A stretch of 64,000 bases of DNA from Streptomyces sp. NBC_01264 (GTDB lineage Bacteria; Actinomycetota; Actinomycetes; Streptomycetales; Streptomycetaceae): NCBI RefSeq assembly GCF_026340675.1, contig NZ_JAPEOX010000001.1, positions 1,302,001 to 1,366,000 on the forward strand, given 5' to 3'. The notes below the pieces were generated by a model. The model saw only the letters and a program-made list of their open reading frames with translations, was not told where the DNA came from and ran no database searches. Both the position numbers and the translations under genes were made by a program. Positions 23,808-33,198 of this stretch are shown here, one piece after another; positions within the stretch are counted from its first letter, which is position 1; every line of letters starts with the position of its first letter.

Positions 23808-26084
23808 CTAGCGCGGGTAAGGGGTGAAGTCGACGTCGAAGTCGAGGGGGAAGCTGCGCGGCTTGGTGCCGGTGGCCCGGGCGTAGGCGTTGGCGATGGC
23901 GCCCACGGCGGCGGGCAGGCCCAGCTCGCCGGCCCCGCCGGGCTCCGTTCCGGTCGCCGGGAGCACGAAGACGCGTACGTCCTTCGGGGTGTCGCGCTGC
24001 CGCGCCCAGTGGAACTGGCTGTAACTGCCTTCCAGCGGGAGCCCCTTGTCCAGGTGCAGGCCGGCCCTGAGCGTGGTGGAGATCGCGTCGGTCAGGCCGC
24101 CGATCATCTGGGCCTCCAGACCGCGCGGGTTGACGGGCAGGCCCACGTCGACGGCGATGACCGCCTTCGTGACGCGGATGTGCTCCGGGTCGCGGGTGTC
24201 GATCTCGACCAGGCAGGCCGTCCGGGACTTGTACTCCTCGTGGAAGGCGATGCCCTGGGCGCACCCGGCCGGCATGGCCCGGCCCCAGCCCCCTTCGGTG
24301 GCGGCCTTGTCGAGTACGGCGCGCTGGGCGGCCGTCTTCAGGAAGGTCCGGCGGAACTGGTACGGGTCCCGGCCGGTCGCGGCGGCCAGCTCGTCCACCA
24401 CGATCTCCTCGGCCCCGCGGGTGTTCGCCGAGTACACCGAGCGCCAGGACCCGGTGGGGACTCCGGTCGGGACCTCGCTGAGCGTCTGGGTGGTGAGCCC
24501 GAAGTGGTACGGCGACTTGATCGTGGTGAGGAACAGGGTCTGGGCGAGGGTGGCGTTGCCGATGCCGAGCGGGAGGCTCGCGGCGGTGGCGGTGATGATC
24601 TCGCCGAGCCCGTGCCGGAAGTCGGTCTCCGCGGCGGCGACCCGGTGTTCGAAGCTGAGCACCTCGCCCAGCAGGTGGGTCGCCCGGATCTTGTGGTGGG
24701 TGGCGGGGCGCATCCTGCCGTGACGGGTGTCGTCGACGCGGGTCCACATCAGTCGGACCGGACGGCGGCAGGCCTTGGAGATCCGGGCCGCTTCCAGGGC
24801 CGCGTCGAAGAACAGCCGGCGGCCGAAGGATCCGCCCGCCTGCACCACGTGGACGGTGACCTTGTCGAGGGGCAGGCCAAGGTCGGCGGCGATCGTTTCG
24901 CGGGCCACGATCGGCGATTTGAGCCCGGACCAGATCTCGGCGCGGTCCTCGCGCACGTCGGCGACGGCCGAGTTGGTCTCCATCGGGGCGTGGCTGACGA
25001 AGGCGAAGTCGAACTCGGCGTCCACGTGCGCGGTGAGCAGAGGCGGCACGAGCAGGGGCGGGGTGGCGGCGCGCAGCTTCGTACGGACCTGCGCGTCCGA
25101 GAGCTGGTCCGCGGGGCCCGGACCCCAGGCGACCTGGAGGGCGGCCTTGGCGTCGAGGGCCTGGCCGAAGGTCTCGGCGACGACCGCGACGCCCGTGGCG
25201 ATCGTGACCACGTGCAGGACGCCGGGCATGGCCCGGACGGCAGCGAGGTTGGCGACCGAGCGGACGCTGCCGCCCAGGGTGGGCGGGCGGCGCACCACGC
25301 AGGGCTTGGCCCCGGGCACGTCCAGGTCGAGGGTGTAGCGCTGGGCCCCGGTGACCATGGCGCGGGCGTCGATCCGGCTGGTGGGCCTGCCGACCAGGGC
25401 GTGCTTCGCCGCCGGCTTGGGGGTGGCGCCGAGGACGATCAGGGCGGGGTTTGCGGCGGCCGCGGCGAGGGAGCCGTAGGACGCGGTGCGGCCGTCGGGG
25501 GCGCGGACGGCTCCGCCCACCGTGGTCAGGGTCGACGCCGGGAGGCTCCAGCGCACGGCGGCGGCCGCGACGAGCCTGGCCCGGGCGGTGGCGGCGCACT
25601 GGCGGACCGGACCGTAGAGGGAGCGGATGGAGTTGGAGGATCCGGTGAGCTGATTGAAGAGCAGCTCGGGGCGGGCGTCGTCCAGTTCGACCCGTACGGC
25701 GGCCAGCGGGGCGTCCAGTTCCTCGGCGACGAGCATCGCCACGGCGGTGGTGAGCCCCTGGCCGACCTCTTCGCGCGGGAGCCGGAAGCGGATGGTTCCG
25801 TCGGCCTCCACGACGAGCGCGAGCAGGGCGGAGGTGGGGGCGCCGGCCAGGATGAACAGGTCCCCGAGGTCCACCAGGTCGGCGGGGGCGGGGAGGGTCG
25901 GGATCACGGCGTGCGCGGGCTGCGGGGCGAGGAGATCGGCTCCGGCGCGCGTGACGAGGGCGAGGGTCGGGGCGGCGATCAGGTAGGTGAGGAAGGAGCG
26001 CCGGCTCCGTCCGTCGGCGAGTACGGGGCCGTCGGTCGGCGCGTGGCTGTGCCCGTCGGTCGGCGCGTGGATGTGCCCGGTCAT
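23808..26084 (-). CDS. Molybdopterin-binding subunit of a Tat-exported molybdenum hydroxylase (IorB-like)
   Basis: This 758-residue protein begins with a His-rich repeat ([16 protein letters not shown]) and then a Tat signal, [23 protein letters not shown] (about 28-50), so it is exported folded with its cofactor. The xanthine-dehydrogenase large-subunit domains follow: [47 protein letters not shown] and the active-site Glu in GGAGELGLP (about 720). Such enzymes oxidise N-heterocycles or aldehydes by hydroxylation at the molybdenum site. With the (2Fe-2S) gene this forms the complete IorAB pair. The substrate is unknown. Confidence 0.9.
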   Translation of the reverse strand: MTGHIHAPTDGHSHAPTDGPVLADGRSRRSFLTYLIAAPTLALVTRAGADLLAPQPAHAVIPTLPAPADLVDLGDLFILAGAPTSALLALVVEADGTIRFRLPREEVGQGLTTAVAMLVAEELDAPLAAVRVELDDARPELLFNQLTGSSNSIRSLYGPVRQCAATARARLVAAAAVRWSLPASTLTTVGGAVRAPDGRTASYGSLAAAAANPALIVLGATPKPAAKHALVGRPTSRIDARAMVTGAQRYTLDLDVPGAKPCVVRRPPTLGGSVRSVANLAAVRAMPGVLHVVTIATGVAVVAETFGQALDAKAALQVAWGPGPADQLSDAQVRTKLRAATPPLLVPPLLTAHVDAEFDFAFVSHAPMETNSAVADVREDRAEIWSGLKSPIVARETIAADLGLPLDKVTVHVVQAGGSFGRRLFFDAALEAARISKACRRPVRLMWTRVDDTRHGRMRPATHHKIRATHLLGEVLSFEHRVAAAETDFRHGLGEIITATAASLPLGIGNATLAQTLFLTTIKSPYHFGLTTQTLSEVPTGVPTGSWRSVYSANTRGAEEIVVDELAAATGRDPYQFRRTFLKTAAQRAVLDKAATEGGWGRAMPAGCAQGIAFHEEYKSRTACLVEIDTRDPEHIRVTKAVIAVDVGLPVNPRGLEAQMIGGLTDAISTTLRAGLHLDKGLPLEGSYSQFHWARQRDTPKDVRVFVLPATGTEPGGAGELGLPAAVGAIANAYARATGTKPRSFPLDFDVDFTPYPR

Positions 26085-26701
26085 GTCGTTGTGTCCCCAC
26101 CCTGCGCGCCCTGCCCAGCGAGCCTCCTCGGCTCATTACCGGCACGTAGAGTAGCCATTCGGGGTGCGCTGGGGAAGTCCGGATCAGCGCCTGGACGAAA
26201 GGGCGGACGGCACGGGGTCCTTCGTTCGGGGGGTATCCGCACGGCCGTGTTGACCCGGGTCCCGCACGTCTTTCGCCGGTTCGGCGGGCGGCCGGCCTCG
26301 TACACCTCGGCCGTACGCTCGACCGCCGCCGTCCGGAGGGCTGTTTTCCGGCCGCGGGTGGAGCGCGGCGGAGCGGCCGGAGGCCGCCCACGGCGCACTC
26401 CGGCGGGGTCCGACCGGCACCGCATCACCGCGCGACGGCCCTGGGCGGGCTCGGGACGGGCCCGGTGCGGACACGGGTCGGCGGGGCTCCCGCACCGGTC
26501 CGTCGGCATCGGCTGACCGGATTCGTTCGCACGCTCCAGGAGGTCCGGAAGGCCTCAGGCATATGCCCGGTGCAAGTCCGCCACAGATGTTGCCAAACGC
26601 CTTACAGGCCGTCGCCCGCTGTGCAACAGTCGTTACCGGCCCTTCCTTCAGAACCGGTCCCTCCTCAGACTTGGCCGTGCCGCGCCTGTATCGGAGTTCA
26701 G
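26085..26701. other. Long intergenic region before the SpoIIE phosphatase gene
   Basis: These 617 bp lie between divergent genes. I see no convincing gene; the open frames across it are G/C-driven. Two dyads are visible: CCGGTGCGG/CCGCACCGG (26462-26470 and 26490-26498) and the palindrome GGCATATGCC (26558-26567). The promoters of the phosphatase and of the molybdenum-hydroxylase operon must lie here. A long untranslated leader is possible. The stretch around 26570 faintly resembles a cobalamin riboswitch but lacks its other conserved parts. Confidence 0.5.
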
Positions 26702-28129
26702 ATGCCGTCCCACCTGTACGCGGACCGCCCCGCGCAACCGCCCGAGCCAGGGTCGGTGGACGCGCTGATCTCGCAGACCCGGCGGCTCCGGGGCGAAGTC
26801 GACGCGGTCCGCCGCGACACCGTGGTCGACGACGACGACGCGCAGGGCCGCTGGCAGCGCGCACTGTGCGATCTCGCCGTCCACCATCTCGACGATCTCC
26901 GCGCCCACCTCGGCCAGCTCAAAGAGGGACTGCCGCCCGCCTCGCCCGAGTCGGCCACGCTGCCGCAGGCCGCCCCCGAGACGGGGGCCGAGGCCCAGCA
27001 GACCAGGGTCGGCAGCGCCGAGTGGAACCTGCTGACCGATGAGGTCAGTTGGTCCGACGAGCTCTTCCAGATCTTCGGCCGCTCCCCCGAGGCCGGCGCG
27101 CTGCCCCTCGACGAACTGGGGTCCACCCTGTTCTCCGAGGACCAGCCGCTGCTCACCGCGATGGTGACGGCCTGCCTGGTGGACGGCAAGCCGATAGACG
27201 GCGAGTTCCGCATCGTCCGGGCCGACGGCCGGGTCCGGACGCTGCACATGAGGGGCGAGCCGGTACTCGACTCCGACGGCTGCACGGCCTCCATGTGGGC
27301 CGTGCTGCGGGACGTGAGTGAACTGCGCCGGAGCCAGCGGGCGGTGCGCGAGTCCCGGGACTCGCTGCAGCGCCGGCAGGAGATCGCGCAGACCGAGCGC
27401 CGGCTGGCTGTCGAGCTGCAGGAAGCCGTGCTCCCCCCGTGGCGCGGCTCCCTGCGGTTCCCGCACGACAACACCAGGGCGCTCGACGTCGCGGCGCACT
27501 ACCTGCCCTCCGCCACCAGCGCGCTCATCGGCGGAGACTGGTACGACGCACTCGAACTCCCCGACGGACAATCGATGCTGACGGTCGGTGACCTCACCGG
27601 CCACGGGGTGACCGCCACCTCCGGCATGGCGATGATGCTCGGCGCCCTGCGCGGGATGGCGATGGCGGGCATCGAGCCGGGACCGCTGATGGGCTGGCTG
27701 AACCAGCTCCTGGAGACCTCCGTCCAGCCCGCGCTGGGATCCGCGGTGTGCTGCCGCTACGATCCCGCGCGCCGGGTGCTGTCCTGGGCGCAGGCCGGGC
27801 ACCCCGCCCCGCTGCTGTTCCGGCGCGGCCAGGGCCGTTCCCTGCTGCCGCCCGAGGGCGTCCTGCTGGGAGCGACCTCCGGAGCCGCGTACGGCCAGGC
27901 CGAGGAGCGGCTGGAGGTGGGCGACGTGCTCGTCCTGCACACCGACGGACTGACCCCGCGCAGCATCGAGTTCAGCAAGGCCGACGGGACCGAACGACTG
28001 CTGGCGCTCGCACCGCACTTCTCCTCCGCCCGGTCCGCGCAGGACTGTGTGCGCCTGCTGATCGGGGAGTTCGGCGAGGGCGAGCGCGAGGACGACGCCT
28101 GCGTACTGGTGGCCCGGATCGGCTCGTAG
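26702..28129 (+). CDS. PAS-containing SpoIIE-type PP2C serine phosphatase
   Basis: This 475-residue protein starts at ATG 26702 after GGAG (26693-26696). A helical N-terminus is followed by a PAS domain (about 100-215; VGSAEWNLLTDEVSWSDELFQIFG) and a SpoIIE/PP2C domain (about 255-475) with GGDWYDALEL, VGDLTGHGVTATSGMAMM, AGHPAPLLF, LVLHTDGLTP and REDDACVLV. The acidic metal-binding residues are present. In Streptomyces such phosphatases dephosphorylate anti-anti-sigma factors and act in stress or development. The PAS ligand is unknown. A perfect hairpin terminator follows. Confidence 0.93.
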   Translation: MPSHLYADRPAQPPEPGSVDALISQTRRLRGEVDAVRRDTVVDDDDAQGRWQRALCDLAVHHLDDLRAHLGQLKEGLPPASPESATLPQAAPETGAEAQQTRVGSAEWNLLTDEVSWSDELFQIFGRSPEAGALPLDELGSTLFSEDQPLLTAMVTACLVDGKPIDGEFRIVRADGRVRTLHMRGEPVLDSDGCTASMWAVLRDVSELRRSQRAVRESRDSLQRRQEIAQTERRLAVELQEAVLPPWRGSLRFPHDNTRALDVAAHYLPSATSALIGGDWYDALELPDGQSMLTVGDLTGHGVTATSGMAMMLGALRGMAMAGIEPGPLMGWLNQLLETSVQPALGSAVCCRYDPARRVLSWAQAGHPAPLLFRRGQGRSLLPPEGVLLGATSGAAYGQAEERLEVGDVLVLHTDGLTPRSIEFSKADGTERLLALAPHFSSARSAQDCVRLLIGEFGEGEREDDACVLVARIGS

Positions 28130-28157
28130 CGGGCGGCGGGTGCTTCGCGGGACTCAG

Positions 28158-28183
28158 GGCCGCGCCGGAAGGCGCGGCCTTTC
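28158..28183 (+). terminator. Terminator after the SpoIIE phosphatase gene
   Basis: GGCCGCGCC (28158-28166), GGAA loop, GGCGCGGCC (28171-28179), then TTTCT. The nine-base stem is perfect and followed by a short T run. It lies 29 bp after the stop codon and ahead of the opposing NsdA-like gene. Confidence 0.8.
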
Positions 28184-28281
28184 TCGTCGTCGTGCCTTTC
28201 CCGTCGTCGTGCCCTTCCCGTCGTCGGACACCTCTCCGCATCGCGCCCTTCCCGCCGTCGGACCCGGGTCGGCCACCGGTC

Positions 28282-29763
28282 TCAGACCGACCGTGCCACG
28301 GGGCTGTTCGGCAGGGCCAGCTTGATCTCCTCGCGGAGCTCCTCGATGCCGGCGAAGCCGGAGTAGTGACCCGTCAGCCGGTACATCTCGCGCAGCCGGT
28401 CCCATGTCCGGTGCGAGGAGGTCTCGTTCATCGAGACCAGCGCCAGGCGGGCGTAGCGGTCGGCCTGTTCCGGGTCGTCCGCGATGAAGCAGGCGGAGGC
28501 CATCGAGATGTAGTCGAAGATCTTCGAGCGCTGGTGGCCGTCGGCCCGCAGCCGCAGGGCCTCCTTCGCGTGCTGCTGCGCGATGGTCGCCGCGGAGGGA
28601 TCGTGGTCGGCGAGGGTACGGAAGGCCAGCGCCTGCATGCCGTGCAGATCGGCCTCGTCGAAGTGCTGCATCCAGGACGGCGGCGGTACGTCGCCCGAGG
28701 TGGACACGAACAGGTCCTCGGCCTCGCCCAGGGTGCGGCGCATGGCCTGCCCCTTGCCGAGCGCGGCCTGCGCCCAGGCCTCGATGGTGTGGAGCATGGC
28801 GCGGGTGCGGGGCAGGGTCTGCTCGCCGGAGCCGGACTGTGCCAGCTTCATCAGGTCGAGCGCCTCGTTCGGCTTGCCCAGGTGGACCATCTGACGGGCC
28901 GCGCGGGAAAGCGCCTCCCCCGCGCGCGGCCGGTCGCCGCCCTCGCGGGCCGCGTGCGCGGCGATGACGAAGTACTTCTGCGCGGTGGGCTCCAGGCCCA
29001 CGTCGTGGGACATCCAGCCCGCCAGGACGGCCAGGTTGGCCGCCACCCCCCACAGCCTGCGCTGGAGGTGGTCGGGGTGGTGGTACGCGAGCATGCCGCC
29101 CACCTCGTTGAGCTGCCCGACCACGGCCTTGCGCTGGAGGCCGCCGCCTCTGGAGGCGTCCCAGGCGCGGAAGACCTCCACCGAGCGCTCCAGCGCCTCG
29201 ATCTCCTGGGAGCCGATGGGCGCCGCCTCGTAGCGGTCGTAGCCCGCGGAGTCCGCCTGGAAGGCGTCTCCGTGGCGCTGTACGTCCTTCGCCCGGGCGG
29301 GGTCGGTGTGGAGCCAGTCGTACATGGCATTGCTGAGGGCTGAGCCGGCGGTGAGCGCGGCACCCGCGCTCATCAGACCGCGACGGTTGAGCATGAGGTC
29401 CATTCCCGTGAATTCGGTGAGGACCGCGGCTGTGCGTTCGGGCGCCCAGGGCATTCCGTCGGGGTTCTCCTGCTCCCCGTCCGATTGCTGCTTGGCGGTG
29501 CGCCGTTGTCGTACGAACCCGAGGTCCTCGATGGTCACGACACGACCGAGCCGCTCGGTGAACAGTGCTGCCAGTACCGTGGGCACCGGTTCGCGCGGGG
29601 TCTCCCCCATGTCGATCCAGCGCCGCACCCGCGAGGTGTCGGTGGCCAGCTGGTGGTGGCCCATCGAGGCCGCCTGCCGGTTGACCATCCTCGCCAGTTC
29701 GCCCTTCGACCAGCCGGCCAGGCCGAACAGGTCGTTCAGACGGGTGTTTGGACCTTTGCTCAC
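28282..29763 (-). CDS. NsdA/NsdB-like regulatory protein with TPR region
   Basis: This 493-residue protein starts at GTG 29763, after GGGGG. The N-terminus (about 1-70) holds the family-specific LAGWSKGELARMVNRQA, DTSRVRRWIDMGETPREPVP and ALFTERLGRVVTIEDLG. A hydrophobic stretch LMLNRRGLMSAGAALTAG follows (about 150-170). The C-terminal 300 residues form helical TPR-like repeats. This is the pattern of NsdA and relatives, Streptomyces proteins that repress sporulation and antibiotic production. It is convergent with the SpoIIE gene. Whether it is NsdA itself or a paralogue cannot be told from one window. Confidence 0.8.
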   Translation of the reverse strand: MSKGPNTRLNDLFGLAGWSKGELARMVNRQAASMGHHQLATDTSRVRRWIDMGETPREPVPTVLAALFTERLGRVVTIEDLGFVRQRRTAKQQSDGEQENPDGMPWAPERTAAVLTEFTGMDLMLNRRGLMSAGAALTAGSALSNAMYDWLHTDPARAKDVQRHGDAFQADSAGYDRYEAAPIGSQEIEALERSVEVFRAWDASRGGGLQRKAVVGQLNEVGGMLAYHHPDHLQRRLWGVAANLAVLAGWMSHDVGLEPTAQKYFVIAAHAAREGGDRPRAGEALSRAARQMVHLGKPNEALDLMKLAQSGSGEQTLPRTRAMLHTIEAWAQAALGKGQAMRRTLGEAEDLFVSTSGDVPPPSWMQHFDEADLHGMQALAFRTLADHDPSAATIAQQHAKEALRLRADGHQRSKIFDYISMASACFIADDPEQADRYARLALVSMNETSSHRTWDRLREMYRLTGHYSGFAGIEELREEIKLALPNSPVARSV

Positions 29764-30000
29764 GTCAAGCCCCCAGGTTCTCGGCTGAGTTGACAGTAAC
29801 CCCGTGTCAGGTGCCGAGCGACTATTCGCCAGGGTTCGCCAGGGCACGCAATGTGGTCCGCCACCCACGCCCGGGTGTCAGGTAGGAATGCGCCTCCCCG
29901 ACCCGGTCACCGGCGGAACTCCCCAGGGTGATGCACGGGATCCGGCGGGGCGGCGTACGCACCACGCAACTCGTCGGCGCACGAAGGGATCCGTAACGCC

Positions 30001-31125
30001 ATGTACGCAGCCACGTCCTCCGTGTCCGCCCCGGTCCGGCCGCACCGCACGCTCCCCGCGGGCGGCGGCCCCTACCTCGAACCCGGCCGCCCCGCGGCCC
30101 CGGCGCAGGGCGCCGTACGGGCACGGCGGATGCCTGGTGCCGGATCGCAGCCGCTCAGCGGGAGAATCGACCTGTCGGGTCCGCAGGGCGCGCAGTTGCG
30201 CACCGCACTCGCCTCCGTACAGCGCATCTGTCCGGAGTTCGCGCCCGTCCAGGTACTGCGCCGCAGCGGCCGGTCGGTCCTGCTGGTGGGAACCACCGGA
30301 CGGATGACGGCCGTCGCGAAGGTTTTACTGGATCACTCGCCCGAGTGGCGCGAGCGGTACCGGCACGAAATAGCGACGTACCGGACGTTCGTCCGGCACC
30401 GCCCTCAGGTCCGGGTGCCGCGGCTGATCGCCGCCGATCCGGAGAACTGCGTACTGATCGTCGAGCGGATGGCCGGCCGGGTCGCCGCGCTCCAGCGGCA
30501 TCCGGTGGAGGCCCCGCCGCGGGCCGACCTGCGGGCCGCGCTCGGAGCGCTGCGCCAGGTGAACGGCTGGAGGCCCGCCGACGAGCTGTTCGGCCGACCG
30601 CTGGACTACGACCGGCGGATCGCCCGGGACTACCAGCTGGGCCTGCTGACCGACCGTGACTTCGGCGATCTGCAGAAGCTGCTGCACGGGGTGAAGATGT
30701 CGGGCAACCCCTGGCAGTTCAACCACGGCGACGCGCTGCTCTCGAACCTGCTGCTGTCCCCGACGGGTCCCGTGCTCCTCGACTGGGAGCACGCGGGCTG
30801 GTACCGGCCGGGCTACGACCTGGCCACCCTGTGGACGGTACTGGGCGACGCCCCGATCGCACGCGCCCAGATCAGCCGCCTGGCCCAGGCGGCCGGACCG
30901 GCCGCGCGGGACGCGTTCCTGGTCAACCTGATGCTGGTGCTCACCCGGGAGATCCGGATGTCGGAGACGGCCGTGCAGCGCTCGATGCTGGCGACCACCC
31001 CGACCCAGGCGCCGCCGTCGGGCTCCCTGTCCTCGGGCGAGGAGCAGCGCCTGCTGCTGCGCCGCCTGCACGACGACGCGGGCATGGCCCGCAGGGCGGT
31101 CCGCGCGGCGGTGGGCACGCGCTGA
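30001..31125 (+). CDS. Aminoglycoside phosphotransferase (APH)-fold kinase
   Basis: This 374-residue protein has an APH/choline-kinase-like fold. The catalytic loop is [13 protein letters not shown] (Asp as base), followed by the metal-binding [17 protein letters not shown]. The N-terminal lobe contains [24 protein letters not shown], with the ATP-binding lysine. The first 50 residues are Pro/Arg-rich and may be a mis-annotated leader. The family includes antibiotic, sugar and choline kinases, and Streptomyces chromosomal copies are mostly uncharacterised. It is followed by a triplet of 14-bp repeats and a very long hairpin. Confidence 0.85.
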   Translation: MYAATSSVSAPVRPHRTLPAGGGPYLEPGRPAAPAQGAVRARRMPGAGSQPLSGRIDLSGPQGAQLRTALASVQRICPEFAPVQVLRRSGRSVLLVGTTGRMTAVAKVLLDHSPEWRERYRHEIATYRTFVRHRPQVRVPRLIAADPENCVLIVERMAGRVAALQRHPVEAPPRADLRAALGALRQVNGWRPADELFGRPLDYDRRIARDYQLGLLTDRDFGDLQKLLHGVKMSGNPWQFNHGDALLSNLLLSPTGPVLLDWEHAGWYRPGYDLATLWTVLGDAPIARAQISRLAQAAGPAARDAFLVNLMLVLTREIRMSETAVQRSMLATTPTQAPPSGSLSSGEEQRLLLRRLHDDAGMARRAVRAAVGTR

Positions 31126-31163
31126 CCCGGCCGCACTGACCCGGCCGTACTGACCCGGCCGCG
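31122..31163. repeat. Three tandem 14-bp repeats overlapping the APH-like gene stop
   Basis: CTGACCCGGCCGCA (31122-31135), CTGACCCGGCCGTA (31136-31149) and CTGACCCGGCCGCG (31150-31163) differ only in the last two bases. The first copy overlaps the stop codon of the APH-like gene. Each unit contains TGACCC. No function is apparent; duplication by slippage is likely. Confidence 0.8.
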
Positions 31164-31178
31164 TTGGGTGCGGTCGCC

Positions 31179-31229
31179 CACGAGATCCCGTGCCGCACAC
31201 ACCCGGTGTGTGCGGCACGGGATTTCGTG
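31179..31229. terminator. Long near-perfect hairpin, terminator
   Basis: Arms of 24 bases (31179-31202 and 31206-31229) pair with a single mismatch and a three-base loop; the core is CCCGTGCCGCAC / GTGCGGCACGGG. It lies between the APH-like gene and the KstD-like gene. The length and G/C content make it a very strong terminator, isolating the operator-controlled promoter at 31294. Confidence 0.85.
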
Positions 31230-31293
31230 CGTCCGGGCCCGAAGCGCAACTGGCGCGTATGCCTTGACTTCACATGATCCCCCGAACACCTTT

Positions 31294-31310
31294 TCTGACT
31301 CAGCATCAGA
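31294..31310. promoter_or_regulatory. TCTGA-N7-TCAGA operator upstream of the KstD-like gene
   Basis: TTTTCTGACTCAGCATCAGA at 31291-31310 contains inverted TCTGA and TCAGA separated by seven bases. The same 5-7-5 dyad occurs at 42868 and 57471. It ends 44 bp upstream of the ATG at 31355, typical for a repressor site overlapping a promoter. An additional dyad CAGCAT-N4-ATGCTG overlaps it (31301-31316). Confidence 0.7.
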
Positions 31311-31354
31311 ATGCTGGATCCGTCCCCCCACCCCCTCTCCGCTGGAGCCTGCCC

Positions 31355-33175
31355 ATGACCGCGAGAACCGCCTCCACAGCGAGCTCCGACCCGAGTTCCG
31401 AACCGAGTTCGGACCCGGGTTCCGCCCTCCCCTCCCGCCGGACGGTCATTGCTGGGGCGGGGGCCGGCGTGCTCGCCGCCGCCGTGCTGCCGGCCGCCGC
31501 CGCTCACGCGGCCGGTGAACCCTCGCTCGGCGAGTACGACGTCGTCGTGGTCGGCTCCGGAGCCTCCGGAATGACCGCCGCGCTCACCGCGGCCAAGCGG
31601 GGCCTGAGCGTGCTCGTGGTCGAGAAGGCCCCGACCTTCGGGGGTTCGGCCGCCCGGTCCGGTGCCGGGATCTGGCTCCCGAACAACTCCGTGATCCTGG
31701 GCGCGGGCGTCCCGGACACTCCGGCGAAGGCGGCGCAGTACCTGTCGGCCGTGGTCGGCAACGGCTCCTCCGCGGACCGGCAGGCGGCCTTCCTCGCCAA
31801 CGGGCCCCGGATGCTGGACTTCGTGATGGCCAACAGCCCGCTGCGGTTCCGCTTCATGGACGGCTACAGCGACTACTACCCGAACCTCCCCGGCGGGCTC
31901 CCCAACGGCCGGTCCATCGAGCCGGACCAGATCGACGGGAACATACTCGGCGCCGAACTGGCCCGCCTGAACCCGGCGTACATGCCCGTGCCGGCCGGAA
32001 TGGTGGTGTTCAGCCAGGACTACAAGTGGCTCAACCTCGCCGCGGTGAACGCCAAGGGGCTCGCGGTGTCCACCGAATGCCTGGCGCGCGGCACGGCGGC
32101 AGCGCTGTGCGGGCAGAAGCCGCTGACCATGGGCCAGGCCCTGGCGGCCGGCCTGCGGGCCGGCCTGCTCCAGGCCGGGGTTCCGGTGTGGCTGAACAGC
32201 CCGCTCGTCGACCTGGTCCAGGAGAGCGGCGCCGTCACCGGCGTGGTGGTGGAGAAGGAGGGCGTACGGGGCGTGGTGCGGGCCCGCAAGGGCGTGGTCA
32301 TCGGTTCGGGCGGCTTCGAGCACAACGCGCAGATGCGGTCCCAGTACCAGCAGCAGCCGATCGGCACCCAGTGGTCGGTCGGCGCGAAGGAGAACACCGG
32401 CGACGGGATCCGGGCGGGCCAACGGGCCGGTGCGGAACTGGCGTTGATGGAGGACGCCTGGTGGGGCCCGTCGATCCCGCTCCCCGGAGAACCGTACTTC
32501 TGCCTGGCCGAACGGACCCTGCCCGGGGGCCTGATGGTCAACGCGAAGGGCGCCCGCTTCGTCAACGAGGCCGCCCCGTACAGCGATGTGGTGCACGTGA
32601 TGTACGAGAAGGACCGGGGTGCGGCCGGCTCGCACATCCCGGCCTGGCTGATCGTGGATCAGAACTACCGCAACAAGTACCTGTTCAAGGACATCCTGCC
32701 GACGTTCGTGTTCCCGGACTCCTGGTACCAGGCGGGCGCCGCGAAGAAGGCGTGGACCTGGGACGCCCTCGCCAACCAGATCGGTGTGCCCGCGGCCGCC
32801 CTGCGCTCCACCCTCAACCGGTTCAACGCGCAGGCGTGGAACGGCACCGACCCCGACTTCCACCGGGGGGACACCGCGTACGACCACTACTACACGGACC
32901 CGGGCGTGACGCCGAACTCCTGTCTCGCCCCGATCTGGGCGCCGCCGTTCTACGCCTTCAAGATCGTGCCGGGTGACCTGGGCACGAAGGGCGGCATCGT
33001 CACGGACGCGCGGGCCCGCGCACTGCGGCCGGACGGATCCGTGATCCGGGGCCTGTGGGCGGCGGGCAACGCGAGTGCGGCCGTGATGGGGCACAGCTAC
33101 GCGGGGGCCGGGTCGACGATCGGTCCCGCGATGACGTTCGGCTACGTGGCCGCCAACGACATCGCGGACGCGTGA
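31355..33175 (+). CDS. Tat-exported FAD-dependent 3-ketosteroid dehydrogenase-like flavoprotein (KstD family)
   Basis: This 606-residue protein starts at ATG 31355 after GGAG. The N-terminus has a Tat signal, SRRTVIAGAGAGVLAAAVLP (about 26-52), then the FAD dinucleotide fold DVVVVGSGASGMTAALTAAKRG and VVEKAPTFGGSAARSGAGIWLP, followed by the flavoprotein substrate domain and the closing GLWAAGNASAAVMGHSYAGAGSTIGPAMTFGY. This order is that of 3-ketosteroid delta-1-dehydrogenases and fumarate-reductase-like enzymes. KstD introduces the delta-1 double bond in steroid ring A. A Tat signal is unusual for KstD. The identity as steroid enzyme is an inference. Confidence 0.82.
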   Translation: MTARTASTASSDPSSEPSSDPGSALPSRRTVIAGAGAGVLAAAVLPAAAAHAAGEPSLGEYDVVVVGSGASGMTAALTAAKRGLSVLVVEKAPTFGGSAARSGAGIWLPNNSVILGAGVPDTPAKAAQYLSAVVGNGSSADRQAAFLANGPRMLDFVMANSPLRFRFMDGYSDYYPNLPGGLPNGRSIEPDQIDGNILGAELARLNPAYMPVPAGMVVFSQDYKWLNLAAVNAKGLAVSTECLARGTAAALCGQKPLTMGQALAAGLRAGLLQAGVPVWLNSPLVDLVQESGAVTGVVVEKEGVRGVVRARKGVVIGSGGFEHNAQMRSQYQQQPIGTQWSVGAKENTGDGIRAGQRAGAELALMEDAWWGPSIPLPGEPYFCLAERTLPGGLMVNAKGARFVNEAAPYSDVVHVMYEKDRGAAGSHIPAWLIVDQNYRNKYLFKDILPTFVFPDSWYQAGAAKKAWTWDALANQIGVPAAALRSTLNRFNAQAWNGTDPDFHRGDTAYDHYYTDPGVTPNSCLAPIWAPPFYAFKIVPGDLGTKGGIVTDARARALRPDGSVIRGLWAAGNASAAVMGHSYAGAGSTIGPAMTFGYVAANDIADA

Positions 33176-33198
33176 CGCCGGTGGGCTAGCCCGCTGGT

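Noticed and set aside
26560..26620. Possible cobalamin riboswitch (CCGGTGCAAGTCCG-like stretch)
   Set aside because: Only one short motif resembles the family; the GCCACTGT and AGTCAGGA-type elements are not present, and the downstream phosphatase is not a cobalamin gene.
31294..31310. KstR (TetR) cholesterol operator of mycobacterial type
   Set aside because: The mycobacterial consensus contains AAC-N2-GTT halves; the motif here is TCTGA-N7-TCAGA, which differs in both half sites and spacing.
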